This document shows, piece by piece, positions 19,322 to 28,243 of a stretch of DNA of 64,000 bases. Source of the stretch: Mycobacterium sp. DL592 (GTDB lineage: Bacteria; Actinomycetota; Actinomycetes; Mycobacteriales; Mycobacteriaceae); the NCBI RefSeq assembly GCF_011694515.1, contig NZ_CP050192.1, forward strand, positions 661,457 to 725,456, read 5' to 3'. Made by a program: the position numbers and the translations under genes. Every line of letters starts with the position of its first letter. Within the stretch, counting starts at the first letter, position 1. The notes beneath the pieces are model-generated. The model saw only the letters and a program-made list of their open reading frames with translations. It did no database searches and was not told where the DNA came from.

Positions 19322-19521
19322 AAAGGGCCTGCCCTGGTTGAGGGGGCTGACCTGTTGAGAGACGGTAATGGCTATGGAGAGAGTCGTCACCTTTTGCAAA
19401 AACTGGCGTTTCTGCTAGCGGCAAACCTTAAAAGACCTCTAAATGCCCACGTCATCCGGGCGTTGTCCCTGGTAAATATGGCGTCCCACCGCCACTTGGC
19501 CATCTCGTGACCTGATCGTTA

Positions 19522-19537
19522 TGTGACGCAAATCACG
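19522..19537. promoter_or_regulatory. CRP/Cmr-family binding site upstream of rpfA
   Basis: TGTGACGCAAATCACG has the CRP-type TGTGA-N6-TCAC core. It lies about 200 bases upstream of the riboswitch, between rpfA and moaD2. In M. tuberculosis the CRP homologue Rv3676 regulates rpfA, so this is likely the conserved activator site. The rest of 19322-19521 is A/T-richer promoter sequence with no gene. Confidence 0.75.
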
Positions 19538-19538
19538 G

Positions 19539-19808
19539 TCATCCGCCGGCAAACGGGGGTAACACGTCCACTATCTGGCCGGATTGCAGCCTGAGCGCCC
19601 GATCCCGGACTGCGACACCGTCACACAGGTACGAGCACCGCTGTAACACGCGTGCCAATTCGTCACCGCGGCAACACAGTTCATTGACCACATCGGCCAC
19701 AGTGGCACCGGTGGCCAAGGTCAGTTCATCCGCGTCGGTGCCGGCGGCCGCCCGCGCCGCGGCAAAGAATCGAACCGTCACCACGACCGGTTCGGGAACC
19801 TCAGCCAT
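19539..19808 (-). CDS. moaD2: molybdopterin synthase sulfur-carrier subunit
   Basis: This 89-residue ubiquitin-like beta-grasp protein opens with VVVTVRFFAAARAAAGTD. It ends in VDVLPPFAGG, the required C-terminal Gly-Gly that is adenylated and thiocarboxylated. With MoaE it converts cyclic pyranopterin to molybdopterin. The gene starts one base after the moaA stop, so it is translationally linked to it. The MoaE partner is not in this window; in M. tuberculosis moaE2 lies on the other side of rpfA, in the stretch lost at the 18.6-kb junction. Confidence 0.93.
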   Translation of the reverse strand: MAEVPEPVVVTVRFFAAARAAAGTDADELTLATGATVADVVNELCCRGDELARVLQRCSYLCDGVAVRDRALRLQSGQIVDVLPPFAGG

Positions 19809-19809
19809 C

Positions 19810-20874
19810 TCACCCGCCGATCGCGCTCATCGGGCGCTGGGGCTGTACGAAGTCGGGGTCGTTGATGCCGTGACCGGCCGCCTTGCGCCACATCGCGGTG
19901 CGCCAGGCCGACTCCAGCGCGTCGTCGTCGGCGCCCTTGCGTAGTAGCGCGCGCAGGTCGGTCTCCTCGGTGGCGAACAGGCAGCTGCGCACCTGACCGT
20001 CGGCGGTCAGCCGGGTCCGGTCGCAGGCCGAGCAGAAGGCGTGCGACACCGATGCGATGACGCCGACGGTGGCCGGGCCGCCGTCGACCTGCCACAGCTG
20101 GGCGGGCGCGGACCCGCGCGGGGCCGGGTCCGGGGTTAGGTCGAACCGCGCGGCCAGGGCCGCGAAGATCTGGTCGGCACTCAGCGTCGTATCGCGGCGC
20201 CAGCTGTGTCCGGCGTCCAGCGGCATCTGTTCGATGATGCGGAGCTGGTAGCCGAACTCCAGGCAGTAGGTCAGCAACTGGACGGCGTCGTCGAGACCCG
20301 ACACCGGGTCGAGTACGGCGTTGACCTTTACCGGCCGCAGTCCGGCGGCCGCCGCCGCGGCCAGCCCGTCAAGCACGTCGGTGAGGCGGTCGCGGCGGGT
20401 GATGGCGGAGAACCGCTCGGCGTCGACGGTGTCGAGCGAGACGTTGACCCGGTCCAGTCCGGCGGCGGCCAGGGCCTCGGCGCGGCGGGCCAGCCCGACG
20501 CCGTTGGTGGTCAGCGCGATCTCCGGGCGCGGTCGCAGCGCCGCGGTGGCGGCCACGATCTCCTCGAGGCCCTTGTAGAGCAGCGGCTCGCCGCCGGTGA
20601 AGCGGACGTTGGTGATGCCGAGCCTGCCGACTGCCACCGCGAGCAGCCGCGTCAACTCGTCCCGGGTCAGCAGATCGTCGCTGGGCAGCCAGTCCAGGCC
20701 CTCGGCGGGCATGCAATAGGTACAGCGCAGATTGCACCGATCGGTCAGCGACACCCGCAGATCGGTGGCCACTCGGCCGAACGTGTCGACCAGCGGACCG
20801 CTGACGGGCATGCCCTCGGCGGGAGCGGCGTCGTCGCGACGCACCGACGGCAGGCCGAGCATGGTGTCGGTCAC
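19810..20874 (-). CDS. moaA: GTP 3',8-cyclase (molybdenum cofactor synthesis, radical SAM)
   Basis: The 354-residue protein carries the radical-SAM CNLRCTYC (CxxxCxxC) cluster and the GGEPLLY motif. It also has the C-terminal second cluster region FCSACDRTRLTADGQVRSCLF, and ends in the functional Gly-Gly (MSAIGG). It makes the first intermediate of molybdenum cofactor from GTP. The start is GTG 20874, which overlaps the TGA of the upstream YccF gene as GTGA. An ATG four codons in (20862) is an alternative. It equals MoaA2 (Rv0869c) by position; MoaC is missing from the window. Confidence 0.93.
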   Translation of the reverse strand: MTDTMLGLPSVRRDDAAPAEGMPVSGPLVDTFGRVATDLRVSLTDRCNLRCTYCMPAEGLDWLPSDDLLTRDELTRLLAVAVGRLGITNVRFTGGEPLLYKGLEEIVAATAALRPRPEIALTTNGVGLARRAEALAAAGLDRVNVSLDTVDAERFSAITRRDRLTDVLDGLAAAAAAGLRPVKVNAVLDPVSGLDDAVQLLTYCLEFGYQLRIIEQMPLDAGHSWRRDTTLSADQIFAALAARFDLTPDPAPRGSAPAQLWQVDGGPATVGVIASVSHAFCSACDRTRLTADGQVRSCLFATEETDLRALLRKGADDDALESAWRTAMWRKAAGHGINDPDFVQPQRPMSAIGG

Positions 20875-21263
20875 GCGGCCGCCGCAACCTGGTCGACGGG
20901 CACGATCTCCTTGCCGAGGGGCACCAGTGACACCGGAACGAGTTTGAGGTTGGCCAAGGCCAGCGGGATACCCACGATCGTGATCGCCATCGCCACCGCA
21001 CTGACGATGTGGCCGATCGCCAGCCACAGGCCGAACAGCAGGATCCAGATGACATTGCCGATGAGCGCGCCGGGCCGCGGCCCCGGTTTCTCCACGATGG
21101 TCCGGCCGAACGGCCACAGTGCATAGGAGGCGATGCGCAGCGAGGCGAACCCGAACGGAATGGTGATGATCAGGACGAAGCAGACCACTGCGGCGAGCGC
21201 GTAACCCAGAGCCAGCCATAGGCCGCCGAACAGCAGCCAGATGACGTTCAGGACCAGGCGCAT
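20871..21263 (-). CDS. YccF-domain membrane protein (Rv0870c-like)
   Basis: The 130-residue protein is built from two similar YccF units: LVLNVIWLLFGGLWLALGYALAAV and IGNVIWILLFGLWLAIGHIVSAV. Each is followed by IPFGFASLRIASYALWPFG or IPLALANLKLVPVSLVPLG. Four membrane-spanning segments are likely. The function is unknown. It overlaps the start of moaA by four bases, so it is in the same operon, though no link to cofactor synthesis is evident. It is divergent from cspB. Confidence 0.9.
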   Translation of the reverse strand: MRLVLNVIWLLFGGLWLALGYALAAVVCFVLIITIPFGFASLRIASYALWPFGRTIVEKPGPRPGALIGNVIWILLFGLWLAIGHIVSAVAMAITIVGIPLALANLKLVPVSLVPLGKEIVPVDQVAAAA

Positions 21264-21344
21264 GTCTCCTCCAGGGGTTTGGCCAGCCTACCGAACTAAA
21301 CGGGGGTGCTTCCTCGACTGTTCCCCGAGTAGGATCACCGGCAC

Positions 21345-21366
21345 GCGTCCTGCACCCGCGGGACGC
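21345..21366 (+). promoter_or_regulatory. stem-loop in the cspB leader
   Basis: GCGTCC (21345-21350) and GGACGC (21361-21366) pair around a ten-base loop, about 45 bases before the cspB start and just after a -10-like TAGGAT (21330-21335). Cold-shock genes often have structured leaders, but the role here is a guess. Confidence 0.35.
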
Positions 21367-21408
21367 TTCATGTTGTCACGGACCAGTTAGACAGAGCAGG
21401 TGAGACCA

Positions 21409-21819
21409 GTGCCGACCGGCAAGGTGAAGTGGTACGACGCCGAGAAGGGTTTCGGCTTCCTCTCCCAGGAAGAGGGCGAGGACGTCTACGTGCGTGCCTC
21501 GGCTCTGCCGGACGGCGTGGAAGGTCTCAAGGCCGGCCAGAAGGTGGAATTCGGGGTGGCCTCCGGTCGCCGCGGGCCGCAGGCGTTGAGCGTCAAGCTG
21601 ATCGACCCGCCGCCGAGCATCACCCGCACCCGTCGCGAGGCCGCTGTCGTCGAGCGCAAGCACACGCCCGACGAACTGCACGGCATGGTCGAGGACATGA
21701 TCACGCTGCTCGAAGGCGCCGTGCAGCCCGAGCTGCGCAAGGGGCGCTACCCCGACCGCAAGGTGGCCCGCCGGGTCTCCGAGGTGGTCAAGGCGGTCGC
21801 GCGCGAGCTCGACGCCTGA
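21409..21819 (+). CDS. cspB: cold shock protein CspB (long mycobacterial form)
   Basis: The 136-residue protein starts at GTG 21409 ([20 protein letters not shown]), matching the M. tuberculosis N-terminus; an in-frame GTG nine bases upstream is less likely. The cold-shock domain (residues 1-65) contains RNP1 (KGFGFL) and RNP2 (DVYVRASAL). A C-terminal extension (residues 75-136) is helical and basic, as in Rv0871. It binds single-stranded RNA or DNA and melts structure. A purine-rich AGAGCAGG lies just upstream. Confidence 0.93.
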   Translation: MPTGKVKWYDAEKGFGFLSQEEGEDVYVRASALPDGVEGLKAGQKVEFGVASGRRGPQALSVKLIDPPPSITRTRREAAVVERKHTPDELHGMVEDMITLLEGAVQPELRKGRYPDRKVARRVSEVVKAVARELDA

Positions 21820-21858
21820 CACGCGTCACCGACGTCCGCTCTGGGTAACACTGGTCGG

Positions 21859-22860
21859 GTGACCTATGTGGCCGGCGGCGGCGAATTCACGCGCGATACC
21901 AACTACATCACCACGCGGATCACCGCGGACGGGTCCGACGGTTATCCCGTGGAGGCGGGCCGGTACCGGCTGATCGTCGCCCGCGCCTGCCCGTGGGCCA
22001 ATCGGACGATCATCGTGCGCCGTCTGCTGGGCCTGGAGGATGCGCTCTCGATCGGCTTCTGCGGGCCGACCCACGATGAGCGCAGCTGGACGTTCGACCT
22101 CGATCCCGCCGGGGTGGATCCGGTGCTGAAGATCCCGCGGCTGCAGGACGCGTACTTCGCCCGCGACCCGCAGTATCCGAAGGGCATCACGGTGCCGGCG
22201 ATCGTCGAGGTCTCGACCGGCAAGGTCGTCACCAACGACTTCGCGCAGATGACGCTGGACTTCTCCACCCAGTGGACCGCCCACCACCGCACCGGCGCTC
22301 CGCAGCTGTATCCCGAACCGCTGCGCGACGAGATCGACGAGGTGGCCCGGCGTATCTACACCGAGGTCAACAACGGCGTCTACCGCTGCGGTTTCGCCGG
22401 CTCACAAGATGCCTACGACAAGGCCTATGACCGGTTGTTCACCGCACTCGACTGGCTCTCCGAGCGGCTGGCCGACCGGCGATACCTGGTGGGCGACACC
22501 ATCACCGAGGCCGACGTGCGACTGTTCACCACCCTGGCCCGCTTCGACCCGGTCTATCACGGCCACTTCAAATGCAACCGCGCCAAGCTTGCCGAGATGC
22601 CGGTGTTGTGGGCCTATGCCCGTGACCTGTTCCAGACTCCGGGCTTCGGCGACACGACCGACTTCGAACAGATCAAGCAGCACTACTACATCGTGCACGC
22701 CGACATCAATCCCACCCGGATCGTGCCGAAAGGTCCCGAGCTGTCGAACTGGCTGACGCCGCACGGACGAGAAGCATTGGGCGGCAGACCTTTCGGCGAC
22801 GGCACGCCGCCGGGGCCGACCCGCGACGGCGAACGGGTTCCCGACCAGTTCGCGGGCTAG
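21859..22860 (+). CDS. glutathionyl-hydroquinone reductase-type GST family protein
   Basis: This 333-residue Xi-class GST has the thioredoxin-fold active-site RACPWANR near residue 42 (Cys in CPWA), the PAIVEVSTGKVVTNDF segment and an all-helical C-terminal domain with ADVRLFTTLARFD. In organisms with glutathione these enzymes reduce glutathionyl-hydroquinones. Mycobacteria use mycothiol, so a mycothionyl substrate is inferred. The start is GTG 21859. Its stop shares CTAG with the convergent exported-protein gene. Its neighbours give no pathway. Confidence 0.88.
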   Translation: MTYVAGGGEFTRDTNYITTRITADGSDGYPVEAGRYRLIVARACPWANRTIIVRRLLGLEDALSIGFCGPTHDERSWTFDLDPAGVDPVLKIPRLQDAYFARDPQYPKGITVPAIVEVSTGKVVTNDFAQMTLDFSTQWTAHHRTGAPQLYPEPLRDEIDEVARRIYTEVNNGVYRCGFAGSQDAYDKAYDRLFTALDWLSERLADRRYLVGDTITEADVRLFTTLARFDPVYHGHFKCNRAKLAEMPVLWAYARDLFQTPGFGDTTDFEQIKQHYYIVHADINPTRIVPKGPELSNWLTPHGREALGGRPFGDGTPPGPTRDGERVPDQFAG

Positions 22861-23348
22861 CTCCACACCAGGCGCACTGACCATTCCGCGTGCGGCACGT
22901 CACGGAGCTGACCCTGTGGGTCGGTCACCAGGGTGAGTAACTGCACCACGATTCCGGTCAGTTTGCCGCGTTGCGGGTCCACCGTCGGAATGGTCACGGC
23001 CAGAGTGGAATTGGGGCGAAAGACGGTGGTGGTCGAGTTGTTCTCGTCCTCGTAGACCTTGAGCAGCCGCCACGGTGCCCGCCCGATCGTGGTGGGCACC
23101 GACAGCTGAACGGGATAGCGCTCGCCGACGGCCAGTTCACCCTGGGTCTTCGGGTTCTGGCAGTCGTTGAGGTTCCTCACATTGCAGTACACGTAGGGCC
23201 CGACACGTACCGAGTGCTGGTGCGAGTAGGCGCTGACCTGTGGCAGCGTGTCGTTGGTGTCACGGGTGAGCAGCCACGCGCCGATACCCGCACCGGCCGA
23301 CGCCAAAACCACCGCGACGACGAGAACCCAACGAAGCCAACGTCTCAC
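22857..23348 (-). CDS. conserved exported/membrane-anchored protein (Rv0875c-like, possibly DUF2771)
   Basis: The 163-residue protein has a single N-terminal membrane segment (WVLVVAVVLASAGAGIGAWLL). A beta-rich external domain follows with RVGPYVYCNVRNLNDCQN, in which two Cys may form a disulfide, and a RYPVQLSVPTTIGRAPW segment. It corresponds to Rv0875c by order. No function is known. The GTG start overlaps the stop of the MFS gene as GTGA, so it is translated with it, and the protein may assist that transporter. Confidence 0.85.
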   Translation of the reverse strand: MRRWLRWVLVVAVVLASAGAGIGAWLLTRDTNDTLPQVSAYSHQHSVRVGPYVYCNVRNLNDCQNPKTQGELAVGERYPVQLSVPTTIGRAPWRLLKVYEDENNSTTTVFRPNSTLAVTIPTVDPQRGKLTGIVVQLLTLVTDPQGQLRDVPHAEWSVRLVWS

Positions 23349-25060
23349 AGGTTCGTCACCGCCGACTTACCTTCCTGCTCGGCCAGCACCGGGCGGTTAC
23401 CGCCGAAGCCCGGTATCAGAGAGGCCCCTCGATTGCTGACTATCGTCTGGGCCAGCCCGAGGATCAGCAACGCACTGATCGCGGTGAACCCTACCCATAG
23501 TTCGGTGTACACCAGCACGCCGAGTGCCCCACCCATCACCCACGCCAGCTGAAGCACCGACTCGGACCGGCCGAACGCCGAGGCGCGCGACTCCTCGGGC
23601 AGGTCGTCCTGCAACGAGGCATCAAGGGAGGCCTTGGCGATCGCACTGGAGCCCGAGGTGACCAGTGTGGCGACCGCCGCGACGATCAGGCTGCCGGTCA
23701 CCGCGGCGGCAAGCGCCATCACAGTGACCGCGATCGAGGCGCGCACCACCAGAAGCGCGGGCCGTCCCAGCCGCAGACGTGCCGCGGCGAAGTTGCCCGC
23801 GAAGTTACCGATGCCCGCCGCGGCCCCGATCGTGCCCAGGATGCCCAGCTGCACCCACCCGCTGGCCTGGTGGGCCTTGGCTACGAAAGCGGGATACAGA
23901 AACAGGAACCCGACCATCGCCTTGATCGTGCAGTTGCCCCACAGCGAGGTGATGATGTTGCGGCCCAACGGCTGTCGAGGTGAGTTGATGGGCGCGGTCA
24001 CGGCGTCACCGGACCATCCGCCCAGCGGTCCGCTGCGGCCGTGGTAAGTCAGTGTGGTGGGGACCTCACCCTCGGTCACTTCCACCCAGCGCGGAATGCG
24101 CATCGACAGTGAAGCGCCGGCGAGGGTGACGAACACGACGACGAACAACGCACCCGGTAACCCGAACAGCGTCGTGAAGATGTACTCGACGCCGGCAGCG
24201 ATACCGCCGCCTACGATGGTGCCGCCGATCAAGCCGAACACGGTCAGCCGCGAATTGACCCGAACCAGGTCGATGCTCGGCGGCATCACCCGTGGCGTCA
24301 CGGCGCTGCGCAGCACGCTGAATGACTTGGACAGCACCATCATTCCCAGCGCGCAGGGATAGAGGACCCAGGACGGGTAGCTGCCGGAGGCGCCGTCGTA
24401 GTTCATGATCAGCACGATCGCGAGCACGGTGCGCAGCATGAACGACATGGCCAGCGCGGCGCGCCGGCCGTGCTGGACCCGGTCGAGCGCCGGGCCGATC
24501 AGCGGAGCGATCACCGCGAACGGGGCGATCGTGATGAGCAGGTACAGGGCCACCTTGCTCTTGCTCTCACCTGAGGCGGCGGCGAAGAACAACGTATTGG
24601 CCAGCGCCACCGCCATCGCCGAGTCGACGGCGAAGTTCGCCATCACGGGCCACGTCAGTGCGGTCAGGCCGGACTTGTCCGCGCCATCGGCGGTGGCCGC
24701 CCGGTGGACCATCGAGTACATCCGCTCGCCCATCTCGCGGCTGCGCATGGCGGCCGCGCGGGTGACGGTGATGCGCTCGCCGGCGCCGTCACCGACGCCC
24801 CTTGAGCGCGGTGGTATCTCCGAGCCGCCGCCGTGGCCACGTTCGGAGTCCAGCGGCGGCAGGTAGCGGTTGGCGCTCGGCGGCGGATCCGGGCGGCGCC
24901 GCGAGGGGGTGCCGTAGTCGGCTCCCTCATCGCTGGGGTAGTTGGCCATGCCCGGATGCTCGCCGGTTCCGCCGGCCGGATAACGGCGCGCCGAACCGGA
25001 CACCGGTTCCGCGCTCGGGTGGTCGCGCCGCCTTCCAGACACGTCACGATTCTCCCCCAT
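23345..25060 (-). CDS. MFS transporter (Rv0876c-like)
   Basis: The 571-residue membrane protein has about 100 residues of Pro/Gly/Arg-rich cytoplasmic N-terminus before a 12-segment major facilitator core. The core begins VMANFAVDSAMAVALANTLFF and includes PLIGPALDRVQHGRRAA (loop 2-3 motif) and SVLRSAVTPRVMPPSIDLVRVNSRLT. The C-terminus is cytoplasmic. The substrate is unknown. The ATG at 25060 is used; a later ATG (MANYPSDEG) is possible. It is followed by the overlapping Rv0875c-like gene and is divergent from the DUF3027 gene. Confidence 0.88.
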   Translation of the reverse strand: MGENRDVSGRRRDHPSAEPVSGSARRYPAGGTGEHPGMANYPSDEGADYGTPSRRRPDPPPSANRYLPPLDSERGHGGGSEIPPRSRGVGDGAGERITVTRAAAMRSREMGERMYSMVHRAATADGADKSGLTALTWPVMANFAVDSAMAVALANTLFFAAASGESKSKVALYLLITIAPFAVIAPLIGPALDRVQHGRRAALAMSFMLRTVLAIVLIMNYDGASGSYPSWVLYPCALGMMVLSKSFSVLRSAVTPRVMPPSIDLVRVNSRLTVFGLIGGTIVGGGIAAGVEYIFTTLFGLPGALFVVVFVTLAGASLSMRIPRWVEVTEGEVPTTLTYHGRSGPLGGWSGDAVTAPINSPRQPLGRNIITSLWGNCTIKAMVGFLFLYPAFVAKAHQASGWVQLGILGTIGAAAGIGNFAGNFAAARLRLGRPALLVVRASIAVTVMALAAAVTGSLIVAAVATLVTSGSSAIAKASLDASLQDDLPEESRASAFGRSESVLQLAWVMGGALGVLVYTELWVGFTAISALLILGLAQTIVSNRGASLIPGFGGNRPVLAEQEGKSAVTNL

Positions 25061-25130
25061 CCAGCGTTGGTGGGACGCAGACGCGACCGGTGTGGCTACC
25101 CGCAGGAGTCGTGAGGCAAGATTGGTGTCG

Positions 25131-26075
25131 ATGGACAGCCAGATCGACTCCGCCGAATCCGCGGCTCCGGTGTATCGGGGTGAGCCGTCCGACGCGGTCG
25201 CCGCCGTGCTCGACGGCGCCGTGGACCTGGCTCGTCAGGCGATTGTGGAGTTCAGTGGCGACACGGTCGGGGAGTACCTGGGCGTCGCCTACGAGGACGA
25301 GACGGCCGCCACGCACCGATTCCTGGCGAACATGCCGGGCTATCAGGGGTGGCAGTGGGCGGTGGTGGTGGCGGCCTATCCGGGCGCCGATCACGCCACG
25401 GTCAGTGAAGTCGTGCTGGTCCCCGGGCCGACCGCGCTGCTCGCACCGGCCTGGGTGCCGTGGGAGAACCGGGTCAGGCCGGGCGACTTGAGCCCCGGTG
25501 ACCTGCTTGCGCCGCCGGTCAACGACCCGAGGCTGGCGCCGGGCTACACCGCGACCGGTGATCCGCTGGTTGACGACACCGCCCTGGAGATCGGCTTCGG
25601 CCGGCGCCAGGTCCTCAGTGCCTTCGGCAGGGACCTGGCCGCCCAGCGCTGGCATGACGGCGACTACGGGCCCGACGCCCCGATGGCACGCTCGACCAAG
25701 CGCTCCTGCCGCGACTGCGGTTTCATGATTCGGCTCGACGGCGCGCTCGGCGTCATGTTCGGGGTGTGCTGCAACGAGCTGGCCGCCGACGGCCACGTCG
25801 TCGACTTCGAGTACGGCTGCGGCGCGCATTCCGATACCCCGCCTCCGCCCGGCACCGGGTCACCGATCTACGACCCGTTCGACGACGGCGTCCTCGACGT
25901 CGTCGAACGGCCAGCGGAGGCGCCCGCCGCTGACATCGTGATCGAGACTGTCGATGCAGTCGACGAGCCGGAGCCAGCCTCCGACGTGACGGTCGACGAG
26001 CCGGCGGAACCGGCTGGCGAGGACGAGCCCGCCGAGCAGGTCGACGAGCCCCAGCAGGCCGATCCCGCCGACTAA
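25131..26075 (+). CDS. DUF3027 family protein (Rv0877-like)
   Basis: The 314-residue protein has a conserved domain (residues 20-235) with ATHRFLANMPGYQGWQWAVVVAAYPGAD, EVVLVPGPTALLAPAWVPW and a cysteine set SCRDCGFMIRL, VCCNEL and GCGAHSD, suggestive of metal binding. An acidic low-complexity tail (residues 250-314, rich in Glu/Asp/Ala/Pro) follows. The M. tuberculosis homologue is shorter, about 260 residues. The tail therefore differs between species. The start is ATG 25131, since the longer frame extends into the divergent promoter. Its stop shares four bases with the convergent SRPBCC gene. The function is unknown. Confidence 0.88.
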   Translation: MDSQIDSAESAAPVYRGEPSDAVAAVLDGAVDLARQAIVEFSGDTVGEYLGVAYEDETAATHRFLANMPGYQGWQWAVVVAAYPGADHATVSEVVLVPGPTALLAPAWVPWENRVRPGDLSPGDLLAPPVNDPRLAPGYTATGDPLVDDTALEIGFGRRQVLSAFGRDLAAQRWHDGDYGPDAPMARSTKRSCRDCGFMIRLDGALGVMFGVCCNELAADGHVVDFEYGCGAHSDTPPPPGTGSPIYDPFDDGVLDVVERPAEAPAADIVIETVDAVDEPEPASDVTVDEPAEPAGEDEPAEQVDEPQQADPAD

Positions 26076-26524
26076 CTTTCGGCGGCCGCCTTGATGCGGG
26101 CCAGCGAGGTGTTCATCCCGGCCACGAGTTCCTTCTCGAAGCCCGGCACCCCACCCAGGACGGCATTGACGGTCATCGTCGAGATCGCCTTGACGCCGTT
26201 CTCGGCGTGCCGGGTCTCCACCACCTTGGTGCCGGTGGCGGTGGGCTCGAGCTCATAGCTCCACACGGTGTTGTTGGCGTTGACCCGGAAGGCGAGTTTG
26301 CGCTCGGGGATCACCTCGGTGATGGTCGACGTCGTCGGCCAGAACAGGTTGTGGCGCCGGTTGAGGTTCAGCGTGCGGGTACCGGGTCGCAGCGGACCGA
26401 GTGCCCTCATCACCCGGCACTGCGGGCTCCACTTGGGCATGTTGCCCAGGTCCGAGATCAGGGTCCACACCTTGTTCACCGGCGCGTTGATCTCGATCTC
26501 CGCTTGCAACAGTGGCGCTGCCAT
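26072..26524 (-). CDS. SRPBCC family (polyketide cyclase/dehydrase-like) protein
   Basis: This 150-residue START-fold protein has LLQAEIEINAPVNKVWTLISDLGNMPKWSPQCR at the N-terminus, NNTVWSYELEPTATGTKVVETR in the sheet and a long C-terminal helix. It is distinct from the pair flanking the racemase. The ligand is unknown. A ribosome-binding site (AAGGAGAAACC) precedes the ATG. The gene ends inside the stop of DUF3027 and lies downstream of the DUF2530 gene on the same strand. Confidence 0.85.
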   Translation of the reverse strand: MAAPLLQAEIEINAPVNKVWTLISDLGNMPKWSPQCRVMRALGPLRPGTRTLNLNRRHNLFWPTTSTITEVIPERKLAFRVNANNTVWSYELEPTATGTKVVETRHAENGVKAISTMTVNAVLGGVPGFEKELVAGMNTSLARIKAAAES

Positions 26525-26558
26525 GGTTTCTCCTTGCTGTCACGCGATGGTTGTCGGG

Positions 26559-26849
26559 CTAGGGTCGGCGCGGTTCGATACCCGTCTGCGCCCCGCGGGC
26601 ACCGCGGCGGGCGGCCGCGCGCTGCCAGAGGAAGATCGAGGTGCCCACGACGGCGACACCGAGACCGGCGACGGTGATCGGTCGCCACGTCTGCAGGGCC
26701 GGAACCACGAACGCGGCGATGGTCGCCAGCGCCCACAGGATCGCTCCGGTGACGATGACGGGCCAGGGGTCGAGCAGGGCCGGCGGGAGTGCCGGCGGCT
26801 GCGGGTCGGCCACCGGCCCGGGGTTCGGCTCGCGCGGATCGGAAGGCAT
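26559..26849 (-). CDS. small DUF2530-like membrane protein (Rv0879c-like)
   Basis: The 96-residue protein has a Pro-rich N-terminus (PGPVADPQPPALPPALLDPWP), two membrane helices (VIVTGAILWALATIAAFVV and ITVAGLGVAVVGTSIFLW), and an arginine-rich C-terminus. The start is the ATG of MPSDPREPN; the frame upstream overlaps the divergent MarR promoter region and codes for nothing recognisable. It matches Rv0879c by position and size. The function is unknown. Confidence 0.85.
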   Translation of the reverse strand: MPSDPREPNPGPVADPQPPALPPALLDPWPVIVTGAILWALATIAAFVVPALQTWRPITVAGLGVAVVGTSIFLWQRAAARRGARGAQTGIEPRRP

Positions 26850-26946
26850 TGCGGTCCAAACTAACCGATGCGATGGCCGGTAGGGTGCGCAGATCGATAG
26901 TTGCAGGTTGAGAGGTTTCGGGGTTGTTGTGTCGTATGTTTGCGAT

Positions 26947-27378
26947 GTGAAGGATGGGGATCTGCTGCTCGCCGGTGATCTGTCCCTGGCTGTCGTCCGC
27001 CTGGCTCGGCAACTCCGCTTCCGGCGGGTCGAGTCGACGGTCACGCTGTCACAGCTGTCCGCGTTGACCACCCTGGCCAAGGAAGGCGCGATGACACCCG
27101 GTGCGCTCGCCTCGCGGGAGCGGGTCCGGCCACCGTCGATGACCCGGATCATCGGGTCGCTGACCGAACTCGGTCTGGTCGAGCGCTCCGCCCACCCGGC
27201 CGACGGGCGCCAGGTCCTGGTGGCCGTCTCGCCGACCGGTGCGGGTCTGGTCGACAGCGAACGCCGGGCCAGTCAGGAGTGGCTGAGTAAGCGGTTGGCC
27301 ACCCTGGCTGCCGAAGACCGCGACACCCTGCTGCGTGCGGCGGATCTGATGACCACGCTCGTCGACGAAGACGCGTGA
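26947..27378 (+). CDS. MarR family transcriptional regulator (Rv0880-like)
   Basis: The 143-residue protein from GTG 26947 equals Rv0880 in length. The winged helix spans residues 30-100: [56 protein letters not shown], with the DGR wing. Dimerisation helices lie at both ends. In M. tuberculosis the homologue has been studied as a stress-related MarR repressor. The rRNA methyltransferase gene starts inside its stop codon (GTGA), so both are made together. The divergent 26850-26946 region probably contains its operator, but I found no convincing palindrome. Confidence 0.88.
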   Translation: MKDGDLLLAGDLSLAVVRLARQLRFRRVESTVTLSQLSALTTLAKEGAMTPGALASRERVRPPSMTRIIGSLTELGLVERSAHPADGRQVLVAVSPTGAGLVDSERRASQEWLSKRLATLAAEDRDTLLRAADLMTTLVDEDA

Positions 27379-28211
27379 GCGACAAGGGTTTCGGCGCGCT
27401 CGACGTCATCGACATCACCGATCCCGCCGACCCGAGGGTCGACGACTTCCGCGACCTCAACAGCATCGACCGCAGACCCGATCTGCCCACCGGTAAGGGC
27501 CTGGTGATCGCCGAAGGCGTGCTGGTCGTTCAGCGCATGCTGGCGTCGCGCTTCCGCCCGCACGCGTTCCTGGGCACCGAGCGCCGCCTCACCGAACTGG
27601 GGGACGATCTGGCCGGTGTGGGTATCCCGTACTACCGGGCCAGTGCCGAGGTGATGGCCGAGGTGGTCGGATTTCACCTCAACCGCGGTGTCCTGGGGGC
27701 CGCCCGGCGGGCACCTGAGCTGACAGTCGGCGATGTCGTCGACGGGGCTCGCACGGTGGCCGTCCTGGAAGGCGTCAACGACCACGAGAACCTCGGCTCG
27801 ATCTTCCGCAATGCGGCCGGGCTCGGTGTCGACTCGGTCATCTTCGGCACCGGTTGTGCCGATCCGCTCTACCGCCGCGCCGTGCGGGTGTCGATGGGCC
27901 ATGCCCTGCGGGTTCCCTTCGCAAAGGCGCAGCATTGGCCCGCCGACCTCAATGCCCTACGGCAGCAAGGCTTTCGGATGCTGGCCATGACGCCCAACCC
28001 GCAGGCGCAGACGTTGGCGCACGCGATGGACGAGCTGGCGGGGGAGAAGGTCGCGGTGCTCGTCGGCGCCGAAGGGCCCGGGCTGACCGAGACTGCGATG
28101 CGGGCCAGTGATGTGCGGGTACGCATCCCGATGTCGCGGGGCACCGACTCGCTCAATGTGGCCACGGCCGCCGCGCTGGCGTTCTACGAACGGGTCAGGT
28201 CGGCCGGATAG
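27375..28211 (+). CDS. TrmH/SpoU family RNA 2'-O-methyltransferase (Rv0881-like)
   Basis: The 278-residue protein has an N-terminal substrate-binding domain ([17 protein letters not shown]) and a C-terminal knotted SPOUT domain. SPOUT motif 1 is [21 protein letters not shown], motif 2 is [15 protein letters not shown], and motif 3 is [22 protein letters not shown]. The SAM-dependent enzyme methylates a ribose in rRNA or tRNA; the exact target is not evident. The start GTG overlaps the MarR stop. Confidence 0.9.
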   Translation: MSDKGFGALDVIDITDPADPRVDDFRDLNSIDRRPDLPTGKGLVIAEGVLVVQRMLASRFRPHAFLGTERRLTELGDDLAGVGIPYYRASAEVMAEVVGFHLNRGVLGAARRAPELTVGDVVDGARTVAVLEGVNDHENLGSIFRNAAGLGVDSVIFGTGCADPLYRRAVRVSMGHALRVPFAKAQHWPADLNALRQQGFRMLAMTPNPQAQTLAHAMDELAGEKVAVLVGAEGPGLTETAMRASDVRVRIPMSRGTDSLNVATAAALAFYERVRSAG

Positions 28212-28243
28212 GATTCTGCCGACTCGGGCAGAGGAGGCCAGCC

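Noticed and set aside
20206..21126. 306-codon + strand frame
   Set aside because: Antisense to moaA and the YccF gene, both well supported on the minus strand.
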